A stretch of 59,473 bases of DNA, from positions 1 through 59,473 of the forward strand of contig NZ_CAAFUZ010000055.1 of NCBI RefSeq assembly GCF_900766305.1. Direction: 5' to 3'. Position numbers and translations under genes: made by a program. This DNA comes from an uncultured Gemella sp. Lineage in GTDB: Bacteria > Bacillota > Bacilli > Staphylococcales > Gemellaceae. How positions within the stretch are numbered: position 1 is the stretch's first letter; each line of letters begins with the position of its first letter. The notes below the pieces were generated by a model, which worked only from the letters and a program-made list of their open reading frames with translations, ran no database searches and had not been told where the DNA came from. Shown here in pieces: positions 51,801 through 59,473 of the stretch.

Positions 51801-52824
51801 TGCAATGCAGGCTAAAGCTCCTGAACTTATCAACGGAGTTAACAGCGCTAAAGAAGGTGCTGATAAACTTCACAACGGACTTTCTTCTATGCAGGCTAAA
51901 GCTCCTGAACTTATCAACGGAGTTAACAGTGCTAAAGAAGGTGCTGATAAACTTCACAACGGACTTTCTTCTATGCAGGCTAAAGCTCCTGAACTTATCA
52001 ATGGAGTTAACAGTGCGAGAGACGGTGCTATTAAACTATCTGGTGCACTAACTATCATGCAAGCTAAAGCTCCTGAATTACTTTCTGGATTAGAGAAAGC
52101 TAAAGATGGTTCTGGATTATTAGCAGATAAACTTTCTAGTGGAGCTGACAAACTATCAGCAGCTAAAACTGGAGATAAAAATGTAGACATGATGTCTAAT
52201 CCAATTAAAACTAATATCAGCGACATCTCAGAAGAAACTAGCTACGGTAACGCAATGGCACCATTCTTCCTAGTATTCGGACTACTAATCGCAGCTGCGG
52301 CATTCAACATTCTATTCCCAGCTCGTAAAGCAGAATACGGAGAATCAACAAACAGCTTATTCGGTACAAGACTAGTATCAATGACAACATTCGCTATCTT
52401 AGCAACAATCATAGAAGTAGTAGCAATGAGTTTATTCTTTGACTTTAAAGTTCAAAACTTTGGAATGTACTTCTTCGGATTAATACTTTCAGGTATTGTG
52501 TTTATGCTAATAACACACTTCTTATCGTACACATTCGGAAAAGTTGGTAATGCAATTAGCATCGGATTTGTAGCTTTACAATTCGTTCTAACTACACCAC
52601 TATTCCCTAAAGAAATGCTACCATCTCTATACAGTGGTTTAATTCCTTTCACACCTGTATTCTACGGTGATACCGCTGTTAGACAAGCAGTTCTAGGTGG
52701 ACTTACAAACGGAATTTACAACAGTGCAATATTAATCTTAGTTGTTTTAGGAATAATATTCTTAACTCTTACTTACATCTCTTACAACAAGAATAATAAA
52801 GCAGCTGTGAATTTAGCAAAATAA
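48853..52824 (+). CDS. Giant YhgE/Pip-family membrane protein with two tandem-repeat blocks
   Basis: A 1323-aa membrane protein. The N-terminus has one helix (about 15-35) followed by W-N-P-Y-D-N-T-G-N-M-K-V-G-V-V-N-L-D, the YhgE/Pip signature. The C-terminus (about 1120-1320) has the ABC-2-like group of five to six helices. Between them lies a very long extracellular helical stalk: seven 28-residue repeats with R-L-S-E-G-G-A-K-L, a Thr/Pro-rich hinge near 600-670, and seven 28-residue repeats with A-K-A-P-E-L. Relatives include the phage-infection protein Pip and the type VII secretion component EsaA. Start fixed by GGAGG at 48844-48848. Length is well above the 700-900 aa common in the family. 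Confidence 0.88.
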   Translation: MIKKEFSSLLKSKGLKATMATVLLVPVLYSGTFLKSVWNPYDNTGNMKVGVVNLDQKVDFNGKTLEVGNSMVEKLKDNKKVNWQFVDKDTADKELREGDYYMVVTIPQNFSKNATSLSNDNPEKMNIDFTTNFTKSKNGEKIMETVASNLTNTVKDQVVKTYTATLYSKFSEIGSSLQKAADASNQLNNGLGRLSEGGQKLGSGINQLADGSGRLASGLGRLSEGGAKLSGGIDQLTDGSGRLSAGLGRLSEGGAKLSGGIDQLTDGSGRLSAGLSRLSEGGAKLSGGIDQLTDGSGRLVSGLNRLSEGGAKLGNGINELSDGSNRLTAGLNRLSEGGAKLSGGINQLTDGSGRLSAGLNRLSEGGAKLGNGVSQLQEGAGKLSSGLSTLNDKKAALVSGVNELTAGSNQLTIGFDTFKTKSVMLTDGIDKLHKGSEAFKEGLLKYTNGVLTLNEKLLAKKGDLEKLSAGSATLNNGIDRLSDGISQINSKLASKKDDLNRLAAGGTELENGVAKLSESTPKLVDGADKINTGLNALNSNLPSDSDLAAKKSNLTSTLDKLKGLKITYRTNFNPLSSAFTDLGAQIESLKEIVSRIDTQSTTTTTTTTTPAAPTPAPTTNFSGLEQTLASMDLKPEQKAQILAAAKSDAAATPAAPAPQPTTTVQNSSNNNNSQIKAELTSAINSASSKYSSMKYRVGKLNYIQTQLDKFDVNSLAADLEGTISGFSSIKSAVGQLAAGSGQLKAGLTVMNEKTPTLIAGFNQYKGGVDATVSSLTSGELVNGLNQLASATPKLKEGVSSYTNGVNSLTTSMTTGELAQGVGTLASKGTELQAGFNQLSGGIQLIHEKLPELAGGIDALVDGNARINAGLNKLQAKLPELSIGIQELDNGGKKLYQGLTDMKAKAPELLSGLNSAKDGADKLHNGLSSIQAKAPELLSGLNSAKDGSEKLSNGLSAMKAKAPELINGVNSAKEGADKLHNGLSAMQAKAPELINGVNSAKEGADKLHNGLSSMQAKAPELINGVNSAKEGADKLHNGLSSMQAKAPELINGVNSARDGAIKLSGALTIMQAKAPELLSGLEKAKDGSGLLADKLSSGADKLSAAKTGDKNVDMMSNPIKTNISDISEETSYGNAMAPFFLVFGLLIAAAAFNILFPARKAEYGESTNSLFGTRLVSMTTFAILATIIEVVAMSLFFDFKVQNFGMYFFGLILSGIVFMLITHFLSYTFGKVGNAISIGFVALQFVLTTPLFPKEMLPSLYSGLIPFTPVFYGDTAVRQAVLGGLTNGIYNSAILILVVLGIIFLTLTYISYNKNNKAAVNLAK
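49423..50010 (+). repeat. 84-bp repeats, block 1, in the YhgE/Pip gene
   Basis: Seven units of 84 bases, each with CGTCTTAGCGAAGG at the same position. Several units are almost identical, suggesting recent amplification. Confidence 0.9.
51556..52115 (+). repeat. 84-bp repeats, block 2, in the YhgE/Pip gene
   Basis: Seven units of 84 bases containing GCTAAAGCTCCTGA. Units 3 to 6 are near-identical. Confidence 0.9.
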
Positions 52825-52829
52825 CAAAT

Positions 52830-52874
52830 AAAAAATTCTAAGTAACATCAATATTTGTTACTTAGAATTTTTTT
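52830..52874. terminator. Bidirectional terminator between the YhgE/Pip and metalloprotease genes
   Basis: AAAAATTCTAAGTAACA pairs with TGTTACTTAGAATTTTT; T runs on both strands. Confidence 0.85.
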
Positions 52875-52921
52875 AATCTCTTTATTTGATAAGGAGCTGA
52901 CAAAAAGCTCCTAAGTTTTAA

Positions 52922-53011
52922 CAAAGTGTATATGAGAATTCATAATCCACTGCGGAAAGTGACTCGACAAAATCTTGTTTCTTAAGAACTTGCGATTTTT
53001 GAGTCACTCCC
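52922..53011 (-). repeat. Two-hairpin intergenic repeat, copy D (shortened)
   Basis: Keeps the CAAAGT edge and the GTGACTC/GAGTCAC hairpin with inner AAAATC/GATTTT, but lacks the GTTTATT hairpin. The orientation is drawn from sequence similarity to copy C; it reads on the plus strand like copy A and lies at the 3' end of the metalloprotease gene. Confidence 0.6.
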
Positions 53012-53028
53012 ATCCGAGATTAATTCTA

Positions 53029-56000
53029 TTATTTATAGATTGACTCTCTGAAATCATCTGTAGTGCGTAGGTACGCATTATAGATTTTTTGTTTTAATAA
53101 GTGTACCCAACTTGCTGGTGTATGGCTTGTCGTACGATCTATATTAGTTATATCCCTCTCAACTGCTGCATTAATTAAAGCTTGCATCTCTTGCGCCGAT
53201 GAAATTGTAACTTCTTTTGTACTGCCAACCACACCTAATTCATATTGAATTGTTATTGGTTTTAATCTATCTTGTTTCGCTATACGTTCATTAAACATCG
53301 CTTTTCTAAAGTCAGCCCACGATGCATATTGATTTCCGAATACTTTATTTAGTACCATAGTATCAGTGATTAAACCAACATCTTTTTTATACCAATCAGA
53401 ATAAGTTGCCACACCGTTTCTTAGCGCTTCTTCCCCATATTTATTCGACACATACGGAATAAATCCATCTTGGTATCCTTTTTCAGCAAGAAGTTCATAC
53501 GCTACTTTTTTAAACGTAACATCTCCTGGAGCACCATTCGGATTACTTAAAGCTGAGTAGATTGGCGAGAACATACTTACAGCATAATATCCATTTCTGC
53601 CATAACTTCCAGTATCTTTATATGCTCTACGTGATATTATATCATTATCTATTAACGAGTCTAAAGTTGTTAGTTTCGCTACTTCCGCGTCTGTTAATTG
53701 ACGAATAGTATTTATCGCATGAGTATCTTTATTATGTTTTTCATCTCTAACATAAGTATCTTCTAATTTTCTATACCATTTTTTCTTAACATCTTTCGAT
53801 TTAGATAAAATAGCATTAGCTTCCATCGCATCTAATGTATATAAAACATCATGCATTCCATGAACATACTCTTGCACGTCAGCTGCAGATCGGTATCTCG
53901 TTGTTGGATCATAAGTATGCAAACGAGTTAGTGAATCTTTTTCACCTTTGAACGCAGTATTAAGTATTACACCTTCTTCTTCCAATTTATTTGCTGATTG
54001 TAGTAATCCATATGCATAAAGTTCAGCTCCTAAACCTTCTCTACGACCATACCCTTCGAAATAAATACCTCCATCAGAATTGTGAGTCATTTCATGAGTG
54101 TATACTGATGTACCATATTGGTCTAATAATCTATCACTTACAAAGTACACTTCAGATCCATCTGCAAATGCACCTGCTCCTCCTCTGAGACTATACCACT
54201 TACCTGCTGGCCCGAAGAAATTGTATACTGCGTCAATATTTTTATCTGTAGCAGTAGCCCAATATCCTTTTCCTTCTGCATTTTTGAAGTAAAATCCATC
54301 TGTTACCGGTACCGAACGGAATAGTTTCTCTCTAGATTCTGGTGTTAGTATATTATACCAAATGTCATAGTGATCTCTTTGCCACTCTGCTGATTGATTA
54401 ACTTTTTCATGTACATATTGGCGTAAAGCTTCTCCTGAAAGAAGTGTTCCATTTACGCGATCTTTATAACGTTCAAAACTTCCGAACGCTAATGTCGAAA
54501 TATTAGAAATCGCATAAACACTTTCTTCCGGTAATGTTAATAACGGCAGTAACATTCCTTTATATCTCCATGAAGGTGATGATATTCTATCATATACACC
54601 TAGTGAATATTTGCTACCTGGTGCTGCAGCTTCTTGTTTAGCGCGCACTTCTGCTATATTAGATTTTTCTTCCACTATGTACGCTCTAGTATTATTTTTA
54701 AACCACTCATTATTTGTTTTATTCGGTAAGAACAATTTACGATACGCTTCTACAAAATCAAATACTGTGTCTTCTCCTTTTAACGGAGCAAGTAGACTTC
54801 CATATAATCCCGCATTATTTCCACCACGTAAGTTTTCTAATTCGCTATTTCCTAACGAGATAAGCGTATCTAATGTCGAAACTTCATTATTACCATTGAA
54901 GTCGAATTTATACGTAGTTAAATCTTTCGTATTTATATCATCGTAGTTAATGTTATACCAGCGATTCATATAAGTAAGCCCTAATAACAATGCTTCTTTA
55001 TTGTTTTTAATCTTCTCACTCACATACTCAACTACGCCATTACCCATAGTATTTACAGATTTATCCATAGCAAGGATTTTTCTTAAGTGTTCAGCGATAT
55101 TAGCTTTAACTTGTTCAAACTCTCTATCTAAGTATAAATTATCTATCGCAGCATCATCTGTAACACCAAGAACTTGTTTCATAGCTTCTGAATTGTAAGT
55201 CACACCTTGTAAATCAGGTAATACATTATTAATTATCTTCGTATAATCAGACACAAATGCTTCTGGAGTAAAGATATACTCTTTTCCTGCAATATTATAT
55301 TCTAACACCTGATTATTTTCAAAACTTCCTTTGAATGTAACATCTAAATAAGCAACAGTGTTATCTTTATAGTGCAGCATTAATCTATTAATAGTATTTT
55401 TAGCTCCATTAATATCAGTTACTATATTATTACCATTCATAGGCACAACATCAAGTAATTCTGTAGTATAAAGTTTATCTGATTTATCTACCTTATTACC
55501 ATAGTTAACCACTAATTCTTTGTTGTAAAATGGCATTAATTTTTCAATATTGTTATAAGCTACTTTTCTATCTGCTTGAGCCTGACTTAATTTCGTATAA
55601 TCTACAGTTCGAACATTAGTTTTCAAGAATTCTCCTGTGTCTTCCAGAGTCGTAGTTATTCCGTAAGTTGCAACTCTTTCTTCGGCTTGCTCTTTAGTTA
55701 ACTTAGTCGCATACTTATCATCATTTTTATTATTAACAGCTGTTACGGCATTTACTATATCAGCTCCAGCGTACTGGTCACCAGTAATAGCATAACCATA
55801 ACCAACATTCATATTGCTGACTACATTGTTAATACGACCATCTCTCCAAGTAGAACCTACGATTCCTCCTACTCTAGGATAATTTTGACCGTTTATTATC
55901 TTACCATATGTAACAGAGTTATTTATTAAAGCTCCACCAGAAACTTTTCCTGCAATACCACCTGCATTTTGGTTATTATTACGCGCTGCTGTAGAAATCT

Positions 56001-59000
56001 GAGCTTCAACTTTTGCTCTATCAATTACAGATTCACTTCCTGAAATATTACCAACGATTCCACCTGCATAATTCGCAGCAGTATTAGCATGATTTGCGAC
56101 AATAGTTCCCGTGAACGAGCTGTTTTCTATTACAGTATTAGATGCACTTACCACTAATCCTGCCACAGATTTTCTACCAGCAATCTTACCTTCAACAGAA
56201 ACGTTACTAATAGTAGCTTTATTCGCAGTCTTCGCTAAAGCTGCGGCATTTTCTCTACTATCCACATCAACATTCTTAAGATCTAAATCACTTACCGTAG
56301 CGTTATTTAACGTTTCAAATAGAGGTTTTTTTAAATCATAGATTGCGTAAGATTTAGTTCCATCAGAACCGATTAACTTACCTGTGAATTCCCCTGTTAA
56401 ATAACTTGTCTTATTGTTAGGTAACCCTATTTCATCAGCTGTTATATCTGAACCAAGTTTGAAGACACCAGCCATATTACCTTGCATTGCAGCTACAAGA
56501 TTTTTGAACGATGTATAAACTCCATCTTGCTCAGCTTTTGTTTTAGCTATATTAAATGAATAATTATCTTTATACCCTTCTAATCCTTCTTCAACTAATT
56601 GGTCTACAGCTGCTGTTACTTTATAATTCCCTTCTGCATTTTCCGTAATAGATTGGACAGGTAGATACATTTCTTTAAATCTGTCAGACTTAACTTTTGC
56701 GAAATAATTCGTTGTATCTTTTGGTACTTCACTTAAACTTAGATATCTACGGTAACGACCATTCTCTTTACCGTATAATTCTACAGAATCGATGTCCTTA
56801 ATCTCTAGTTTTTTATAATCTAACTCAAAGTTTTTAGTTGAAGTTTCTGTACTGTATTCATCAAAATCTCCTAAGTTATAAGTTAACTTAGTTTTTAATG
56901 TATACGGAGTATAGTAATCTAACCCTTTAATCACTTGCTCCTTATCTGTATTTTCGATATCAACTTCTTTTACAAGTTTATCACCATCAAAAATTTGAGC
57001 TTTCGCTGAAACATAAGCCCAAGTAGGATCTGTTAAGTTATAACTTACAGTTATTGATTTCTTACTTTCGTCTTTTATTAAATTAGTAATTTCTACTGTA
57101 GGTTTTCTCTTAACAAGTGTTCCCAATTTAACAATTTGTTTTACAGGATCTACCTGTGTACGCGATAACTCTTTAGTCGCTTCAACTTTTCCATTTACTA
57201 GGTAATCCTCATACTCAATTGTACGAAGTCCATCGTGACCTTGTTGTTCGATTCTACGACGGTTTTTCAGTAACATCAGATCTAAGATTTCCTCTACTTC
57301 ATAAGGAAGAGTTTCTTTTTCTGTACGATGCTTAGTTACAACATCTAGTACCGGACGTTCCTCAACAGCTGGTTCTAGTTTTGCACTACCTGTAAACTCC
57401 GGAAGAGTTGGTTGCACTAATGCTTCTCCTTCATGTCCTTCTTCTTGCGTTCCTTTTGTCGCTACTGGTTCACTGTATTCTGGAAGAGTCGGCTGCACTA
57501 ATGCTTCCCCTTCATGTCCTTCCTCTTGTGTTCCTTTTGTCGCTACTGGTTCACTGTATTCTGGAAGAGTCGGCTGCACTAATGCTTCTCCTTCATGCCC
57601 TTCTTCTTGTGTTCCTTTTGTCGTTACTGGTTCACTGTATTCTGGAAGTGCTGGTTGTACTAACGCTTCTCCTTCATGTCCTTCCTCTTGCGTTCCTTTT
57701 GTCGCTACTGGTTCACTGTATTCTGGAAGCTCAGGTTGTACTAACGCTTCTCCTTCATGTCCTTCTTCTTGTGTTCCTTTTGTTTCTAACGGAAGAGTAT
57801 ATTCTGGTACTTCATTTACCAACGCTTTGGCTTCATCTCCTCCCGAAGTTGCAACCGGATCTGTGTACTCTGGAAGCTCAGGTTGTACTAACGCTTCTCC
57901 TTCATGTCCTTCCTCTTGCGTTCCTTTGGTTTCTAACGGAAGAGTATATTCTGGTACTTCATTTACCAATGCTTTGACTTCATCTCCTCCTGTTGATACC
58001 ACCGGTTTCTCTACTTGAGCTGGTTGTGTTGGCTGCACTGGAGTAGGTTTCACAACTGGTTGTTCAGGCTTAGTTTGAGGTTGTTCTGCTATTTTTGCAG
58101 GTTGTGTTGGTTGCTCAGGCTTTGTCTGTGATTGCTCTACCGTTTTCACAGATTGTGTTTGAGTCGGTTTCTCTACTTGCGCTGGCTGAGTTGGCTGTAC
58201 AGGCATAGTTTTTTCGACAGTCTTGACCGGTTGTGTATTTTCAATTTGTTTTTGCGGTTTTACTGTTTCTTTAGGATTTTGACTTGTTTGAACTACTGGT
58301 TGTGTTGAATGAGATTCCTCTTTCTCTAGCTCAGGCTTTTGTGATTGCGCTTGTTGTTGTGCACCTAGCTCTTGATTTTGACTATTCTCAACAGTATTCT
58401 TTTCTTGAACCTTATCTTTTATTTCTTTCTTTTCAGCAACTTCTAGTTTTAGATCTTCACTCGTGAAATATCCAATATATTTGAAGTCAGGAATATCAAT
58501 AACTTGTTTTTCCAAGTCTACATTACCAACTACATCTGCTTGTTTATTAAATTGTATTAAGGCTTTACTTTCTAATGCAAATGTTTGATAAGGCATCACA
58601 ACACTTTGCCCCATCGCACCGATTAAAACTACACTTAATACTTTATTTCTGTGCTTTTTACTAATTAATAAAACTGCAAGAACTGCTGTACCTATTCCTA
58701 GTCCTGCGATCGGAAGATTACTACTACCCGTATTAGGAAGAACCTCAGCTTTAGCTGTATCTCTAACTATTTTTTCATAAACTAGATAATAAGTATCTTC
58801 ATTTTTATATTCTTTAGGAATACTTTCTTTTATTAATTTTTTCTCATTTTCATTTAATTCATTTTTTTCTACATATTTAAAATTAACATCAGCGGCAGAC
58901 ACTTCTTGCATAGGCGTATAGCTTCCAAACACTAATGCTCCTACTACTATCGGCGCTACTCCTAACGATAATTTTCTAATAGAATATTTTAGTATTTTAT

Positions 59001-59025
59001 TATTTTTATTAATATTTTTTCTCAA
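53029..59025 (-). CDS. Cell-wall-anchored M26 zinc metalloprotease (IgA1 protease/ZmpB family)
   Basis: A surface protease of about 2000 aa. Positions count from the upstream ATG at 59034: YSIRK signal at 17-21, L-P-N-T-G sortase motif at 99-103 with helix and K-K-H-R-N-K (near the N-terminus, as in streptococcal IgA1 proteases), Pro/Gln-rich stretch 215-345, six copies of a K-G-T-Q-E-E-G-H-E-G-E-A-L-V-Q-P repeat about 380-560, G5-like domain about 563-640, GLUG-type repeats about 950-1080, and the zinc site H1647-E-M-T-H1651 with E1671 exactly 20 residues on. I prefer the TTG at 59025: GGGAG lies 9 bases upstream, while it directly abuts the ATG. IgA1 or another host glycoprotein is the likely target. 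Confidence 0.92.
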   Translation of the reverse strand: MRKNINKNNKILKYSIRKLSLGVAPIVVGALVFGSYTPMQEVSAADVNFKYVEKNELNENEKKLIKESIPKEYKNEDTYYLVYEKIVRDTAKAEVLPNTGSSNLPIAGLGIGTAVLAVLLISKKHRNKVLSVVLIGAMGQSVVMPYQTFALESKALIQFNKQADVVGNVDLEKQVIDIPDFKYIGYFTSEDLKLEVAEKKEIKDKVQEKNTVENSQNQELGAQQQAQSQKPELEKEESHSTQPVVQTSQNPKETVKPQKQIENTQPVKTVEKTMPVQPTQPAQVEKPTQTQSVKTVEQSQTKPEQPTQPAKIAEQPQTKPEQPVVKPTPVQPTQPAQVEKPVVSTGGDEVKALVNEVPEYTLPLETKGTQEEGHEGEALVQPELPEYTDPVATSGGDEAKALVNEVPEYTLPLETKGTQEEGHEGEALVQPELPEYSEPVATKGTQEEGHEGEALVQPALPEYSEPVTTKGTQEEGHEGEALVQPTLPEYSEPVATKGTQEEGHEGEALVQPTLPEYSEPVATKGTQEEGHEGEALVQPTLPEFTGSAKLEPAVEERPVLDVVTKHRTEKETLPYEVEEILDLMLLKNRRRIEQQGHDGLRTIEYEDYLVNGKVEATKELSRTQVDPVKQIVKLGTLVKRKPTVEITNLIKDESKKSITVSYNLTDPTWAYVSAKAQIFDGDKLVKEVDIENTDKEQVIKGLDYYTPYTLKTKLTYNLGDFDEYSTETSTKNFELDYKKLEIKDIDSVELYGKENGRYRRYLSLSEVPKDTTNYFAKVKSDRFKEMYLPVQSITENAEGNYKVTAAVDQLVEEGLEGYKDNYSFNIAKTKAEQDGVYTSFKNLVAAMQGNMAGVFKLGSDITADEIGLPNNKTSYLTGEFTGKLIGSDGTKSYAIYDLKKPLFETLNNATVSDLDLKNVDVDSRENAAALAKTANKATISNVSVEGKIAGRKSVAGLVVSASNTVIENSSFTGTIVANHANTAANYAGGIVGNISGSESVIDRAKVEAQISTAARNNNQNAGGIAGKVSGGALINNSVTYGKIINGQNYPRVGGIVGSTWRDGRINNVVSNMNVGYGYAITGDQYAGADIVNAVTAVNNKNDDKYATKLTKEQAEERVATYGITTTLEDTGEFLKTNVRTVDYTKLSQAQADRKVAYNNIEKLMPFYNKELVVNYGNKVDKSDKLYTTELLDVVPMNGNNIVTDINGAKNTINRLMLHYKDNTVAYLDVTFKGSFENNQVLEYNIAGKEYIFTPEAFVSDYTKIINNVLPDLQGVTYNSEAMKQVLGVTDDAAIDNLYLDREFEQVKANIAEHLRKILAMDKSVNTMGNGVVEYVSEKIKNNKEALLLGLTYMNRWYNINYDDINTKDLTTYKFDFNGNNEVSTLDTLISLGNSELENLRGGNNAGLYGSLLAPLKGEDTVFDFVEAYRKLFLPNKTNNEWFKNNTRAYIVEEKSNIAEVRAKQEAAAPGSKYSLGVYDRISSPSWRYKGMLLPLLTLPEESVYAISNISTLAFGSFERYKDRVNGTLLSGEALRQYVHEKVNQSAEWQRDHYDIWYNILTPESREKLFRSVPVTDGFYFKNAEGKGYWATATDKNIDAVYNFFGPAGKWYSLRGGAGAFADGSEVYFVSDRLLDQYGTSVYTHEMTHNSDGGIYFEGYGRREGLGAELYAYGLLQSANKLEEEGVILNTAFKGEKDSLTRLHTYDPTTRYRSAADVQEYVHGMHDVLYTLDAMEANAILSKSKDVKKKWYRKLEDTYVRDEKHNKDTHAINTIRQLTDAEVAKLTTLDSLIDNDIISRRAYKDTGSYGRNGYYAVSMFSPIYSALSNPNGAPGDVTFKKVAYELLAEKGYQDGFIPYVSNKYGEEALRNGVATYSDWYKKDVGLITDTMVLNKVFGNQYASWADFRKAMFNERIAKQDRLKPITIQYELGVVGSTKEVTISSAQEMQALINAAVERDITNIDRTTSHTPASWVHLLKQKIYNAYLRTTDDFRESIYK
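57398..57990 (-). repeat. 81-bp repeats in the metalloprotease gene
   Basis: Six copies of a 27-codon unit (T-K-G-T-Q-E-E-G-H-E-G-E-A-L-V-Q-P plus a variable L-P-E-Y-S-E-P-V-A). The first five on the plus strand are 81 bases apart. Two inserts of S-G-G-D-E-x-K-A-L-V-N-E-V-P-E-Y interrupt the array near 57810 and 57970. Confidence 0.9.
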
Positions 59026-59090
59026 TAAAATCATCTCCCATTCACTTTTTAAACAAAATTTTTTGGTTGTATGTTTTACATATACTTACT

Positions 59091-59119
59091 ATTGTATCAA
59101 AATAAATTGTTATATTCAA
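59091..59119 (-). promoter_or_regulatory. Promoter of the metalloprotease gene
   Basis: TTGAAT, 17 bases, TACAAT on the minus strand, about 60 bases before the start. Confidence 0.7.
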
Positions 59120-59304
59120 GACATCTGATATATATAAATAGAACCCCTTTTTATAACAGAAAAGTATTAATTACCACCAAATCACTTTAGATAAAATATA
59201 TAGAGTTTTAAGATATTGTACAATGTTATATCTCTAACTTTTCATATGAGAATTCCCTTTTCTCTTTTCCCTTATTTTATCTGACACAAACTATTTTAAA
59301 ACAC

Positions 59305-59354
59305 AAAAAATACCCTAAAGCTAGAGTTGTTAATCTAACTTCAAGGTATTTCTT
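59305..59354 (-). terminator. Stem-loop downstream of the right-edge ORF
   Basis: AAATACC pairs with GGTATTT around an inner AGTT/AACT stem, with A and T runs at the two sides. The stretch 59120-59304 shows nothing recognisable. Confidence 0.55.
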
Positions 59355-59404
59355 TTTAGGCTCTTTGTCAAATTCGGGGCATGGAGAAAAACAGGAAATG
59401 AAAT

Positions 59405-59473
59405 CTAGGCAGCATTTTGCTGCTTAGATTTTTTCTTGTTTTCTTTAAGCTTAATATTATTTTTATACTCAGA
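59405..59473 (-). CDS. C-terminal fragment of an unidentified protein, cut by the window edge
   Basis: The last 22 codons of an open frame entering from the right: a Lys/Asn-rich end (Y-K-N-N-I-K-L-K-E-N-K-K-K) closing with S-K-Q-Q-N-A-A. Its 3' end contains a GCAGC/GCTGC hairpin, and about 30 bases later comes GGCTCTTTGTCAAATTCGGG, which looks like the outer end of an insertion sequence. The basic tail would suit a transposase, but too little is visible to say. Confidence 0.35.
   Translation of the reverse strand, partial: SEYKNNIKLKENKKKSKQQNAA

Noticed and set aside
51715..52226. Open frames on the strand opposite the YhgE/Pip repeats
   Set aside because: They owe their openness to the 84-bp repeat in the real gene; no ribosome sites and no recognisable protein.
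57408..57977. A 189-codon Leu/His/Val-rich frame opposite the metalloprotease repeats
   Set aside because: It mirrors the 81-bp repeat in another frame, has no ribosome site and makes an implausible protein.

Overview
The window is a low-GC Firmicutes chromosome segment. It combines the WalRKHI envelope-stress operon, a coproporphyrin-type ferrochelatase, a YSIRK/LPXTG-anchored M26 metalloprotease of the IgA1-protease/ZmpB kind, a very large YhgE/Pip protein and four tandem OppA lipoproteins. This suits a host-associated commensal close to Gemella; that name is inference from gene content. I see no rRNA, tRNA, CRISPR array, prophage or complete insertion sequence. Only the extreme right edge might be the end of a mobile element.

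Layout. 1-11.4 kb holds mixed housekeeping genes: a membrane metallophosphoesterase, two small membrane proteins with L7/L12-like tails, a FemABX aminoacyltransferase, an MFS exporter, a zinc-ribbon protein, an RclA-like flavoprotein, a DAACS symporter, an EEP-family protein and an EamA transporter. Two families of structured intergenic repeats sit between them. 11.9-24.5 kb is a peptide-uptake region on the minus strand: oppD-oppF-oppB-oppC followed by four separately transcribed oppA paralogues. 24.8-28.7 kb has walJ, an orphan trpB and an APC permease. 28.8-32.4 kb is a PadR-controlled operon (PadR, two DUF2812 proteins, ABC ATPase and permease). 32.7-41.5 kb has two lipoproteins, glmS behind a glmS ribozyme, ribU behind an FMN riboswitch, ferrochelatase, yidD and dps. 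41.5-48.4 kb is walR-K-H-I, a lipase-like protein and a flavodoxin. 48.8-59.0 kb has the two giant surface proteins.

Main observation. trpB and the last oppA paralogue (11888-13687) are preceded by near-identical short leader ORFs, 15 and 14 codons, each with two Trp codons just before the stop. Each is followed by the same set of mutually exclusive helices ending in an intrinsic terminator. Helix A:B forms only if the ribosome has not reached the stop codon, C pairs with either B or D, and D:E is the terminator. The two copies show compensatory base changes and even the same bulged base in the antiterminator. This points to a shared tryptophan-attenuation system joining an orphan tryptophan synthase beta subunit (probably indole salvage) to uptake of peptides. 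CodY-like boxes lie upstream of trpB, of oppD and of two oppA genes, so a general nutrient signal may act on the same set.

Other notable points: a glmS ribozyme followed by a 118-bp unit repeated in tandem and interrupted by a dispersed palindromic element; a 136-145 bp four-helix element whose helices covary between two copies; three TATATC-N7-GATATA operators over the PadR promoter; and a ferrochelatase with a repetitive C-terminal tail. All structures and sites were found by eye; no folding, alignment or database search was run.
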